Shown here piece by piece: positions 31,803-32,907 of a stretch of DNA of 32,907 nt. Numbering within the stretch: position 1 is the stretch's first letter; the number at the start of each line of letters is the position of its first letter. Source of the DNA: Bacillota bacterium (GTDB lineage Bacteria; Bacillota; Clostridia; Lachnospirales; Lachnospiraceae). The position numbers were made by a program, and so were the translations under genes. The DNA is taken from NCBI GenBank assembly GCA_023420935.1, contig JAEZUR010000141.1, positions 1 through 32,907 on the forward strand. The letters are read 5' to 3'. The notes below the pieces were generated by a model. That model did not search any database, was not told the origin of the DNA, and saw only the letters and a list, made by a program, of their open reading frames with translations.

Positions 31803-32907
31803 TTATTCATCCATTAAATTTCTGGCCATTAAAACACCCATAACAGACGCCATCATAAGCCCTCTTGTCCATCCACTGGAATCCCCTAAACAATGAAGGC
31901 CTGCAACATTGGTATTTAATTGTTCCGTCATCTTTACCTTATTGCTATAGAATTTAAGCTCTGGCGAATATAGAAGTGTTTCCGTACCTGCGAATCCAGG
32001 CACTACATGATCAACGGCTTGAATAAAGTTGATAATATTAGTCATGGCACGGTATGGCATAGCAGCTGTAATATCACCTGCAACGGCATCTACTAAAGTT
32101 GGCTTTACATTAGATTGACTCAATTCCTTCTCCCAAGTACGTTTACCATCAAGAATATCACCATATCGTTGCACTAAAATATGTCCAGCCCCTAACATGT
32201 TGGTTAATTCTCCGATTTTCTGCGCATATTCAATTGGTTGATTAAACGGCTCTGTAAAATTATGAGAACATAGAATTGCTAAATTGGTGTTATTGGATTT
32301 TAATTCTTTATAGGAATGACCATTTACCACAGCAAGATCATTATCATAGTTCTCCTGACTTACAAATCCACTTGGGTTTTGACAGAAGGTACGAACTTTA
32401 TTTTTAAATGGCTTTGGATATCCAATTAGTTTAGATTCGTATAAAACATTATTTACATCTTCCATAATCTCATTTCTGACTTCAACGCGAACACCAATAT
32501 CTACTGTTCCCGGTTTGTGAGCAATATCATATTTGGCACATATTTTTTCTAACCAATCTGCTCCTCTTCTACCAGCTGCTATAATAATGTGTTCTGCTCT
32601 AATTTCCTCTTGTACGCTATTATTAACCTTCTCAATAATAACACCTTTGCAAGTAGAATTTTCTAAGATAATATCATGACACTGATACTGAAATCTTATT
32701 TCTACTCCATGTTGTATAAGATATTGCTGAATAGAAAAATATATCTCCTGTGCCTTTTCTGTTCCTAAGTGTCGGATAGGGCAATCCAATAATTTAAGCC
32801 CCGCTTGAATCGCTCGTTTTCTTATGTCTTTTACTTTATCTCCTTGGTTAATACCTTCCACTTTGGTATCTGCCCCGAATTCAAGATATATATTATCTGT
32901 ATAGTCA
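31803..32907 (-). CDS. FAD-dependent dehydrogenase (COG2509-type), C-terminal part (5' end outside window)
   Basis: The frame is open to the right edge, so the N-terminal FAD-binding Rossmann segment is missing; about 367 residues are seen. The first visible codons read DYTDNIYLEFGADTKVEGINQGD. Recognisable segments: IIIAAGRRGADWLEKI, the substrate-binding IGVRVEVRNEIM, TFCQNPSGFVSQEN, HNFTEPFNQPIEYAQKIG and, near the end, GLHCLGDSSGWTRGLMMASVMGVLMA, where the second FAD contact lies. This is the family of predicted FAD-dependent dehydrogenases related to the HI0933/GidA group; the reaction is unknown. A GTG at 32861 is not a start, since the frame continues upstream. Confidence 0.88.
   Translation of the reverse strand, partial: DYTDNIYLEFGADTKVEGINQGDKVKDIRKRAIQAGLKLLDCPIRHLGTEKAQEIYFSIQQYLIQHGVEIRFQYQCHDIILENSTCKGVIIEKVNNSVQEEIRAEHIIIAAGRRGADWLEKICAKYDIAHKPGTVDIGVRVEVRNEIMEDVNNVLYESKLIGYPKPFKNKVRTFCQNPSGFVSQENYDNDLAVVNGHSYKELKSNNTNLAILCSHNFTEPFNQPIEYAQKIGELTNMLGAGHILVQRYGDILDGKRTWEKELSQSNVKPTLVDAVAGDITAAMPYRAMTNIINFIQAVDHVVPGFAGTETLLYSPELKFYSNKVKMTEQLNTNVAGLHCLGDSSGWTRGLMMASVMGVLMARNLMDE

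Noticed and set aside
1..32907. Defence system, prophage, transposase or CRISPR array
   Set aside because: All substantial ORFs are accounted for by housekeeping, signalling, transport or sporulation families, and no spaced direct-repeat array was seen.

Overview
The window looks like chromosome from an AT-rich, strictly anaerobic, spore-forming Firmicute, most likely a Clostridia/Lachnospiraceae member. Evidence: an oxygen-sensitive class III ribonucleotide reductase, CotF-family spore coat genes, an orphan regulator-like protein of the iron-only-hydrogenase-associated TM1266 type, strong AGGAGG-like ribosome sites, and many intrinsic terminators. The species call is inference. Most genes are on the minus strand and are housekeeping or signalling genes. 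I see no prophage, insertion-sequence transposase, CRISPR array or defence cluster.

Layout. 1-616 (+): the end of azlC, then azlD (branched-chain amino acid export). 720-803 (+): tRNA-Leu(CAG), whose terminator is shared with a convergent lipoprotein gene (814-1539). 1714-4914 (-): a PAS-PAS-GGDEF-GAF-degenerate GGDEF-EAL cyclic-di-GMP protein. 5263-9563 (-): carAB behind a strong promoter and a roughly 225-nt leader that contains a terminator-like attenuator and a U-rich leader ORF. 10003-11262 (-): a SpoIID-like/peptidoglycan-binding protein with a sigma-K-like promoter. 11393-14174 (-): a probable run of AEC permease, DUF1653 protein, polysaccharide deacetylase and TM1266-like protein. 14341-15411 (-): branched-chain aminotransferase. 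15553-16995 (-): thyA then folA. 17213-19606 (-): NrdD with a fused redoxin domain. 19862-22419 (-): a TPR lipoprotein then hflX. 22582-24456 (+): two small coat-type genes, then an imidazolonepropionase-like amidohydrolase. 24569-25696 (-): a zinc alcohol dehydrogenase. 25832-26031: a 200-nt imperfect palindrome. 26135-27043 (+): a DUF2156 protein. 27104-29830 (-): a membrane Cache-HAMP-PAS-GGDEF-HD-GYP protein. Then hemerythrin-like, SAM hydroxide adenosyltransferase and a partial FAD-dependent oxidoreductase, all (-).

How the genes relate. thyA, folA and nrdD give a deoxynucleotide/folate supply block, and carAB feeds pyrimidine and arginine synthesis. azlCD and the aminotransferase both handle branched-chain amino acids. 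The two large signalling proteins each combine a cyclic-di-GMP synthesis domain with a degradation domain. Sporulation shows in the coat pair and the SpoIID-like gene, each with a candidate sporulation-sigma promoter.

Most worth a second look: the long palindrome at 25832-26031, the carAB leader (9564-9801), and the NrdD-redoxin fusion.
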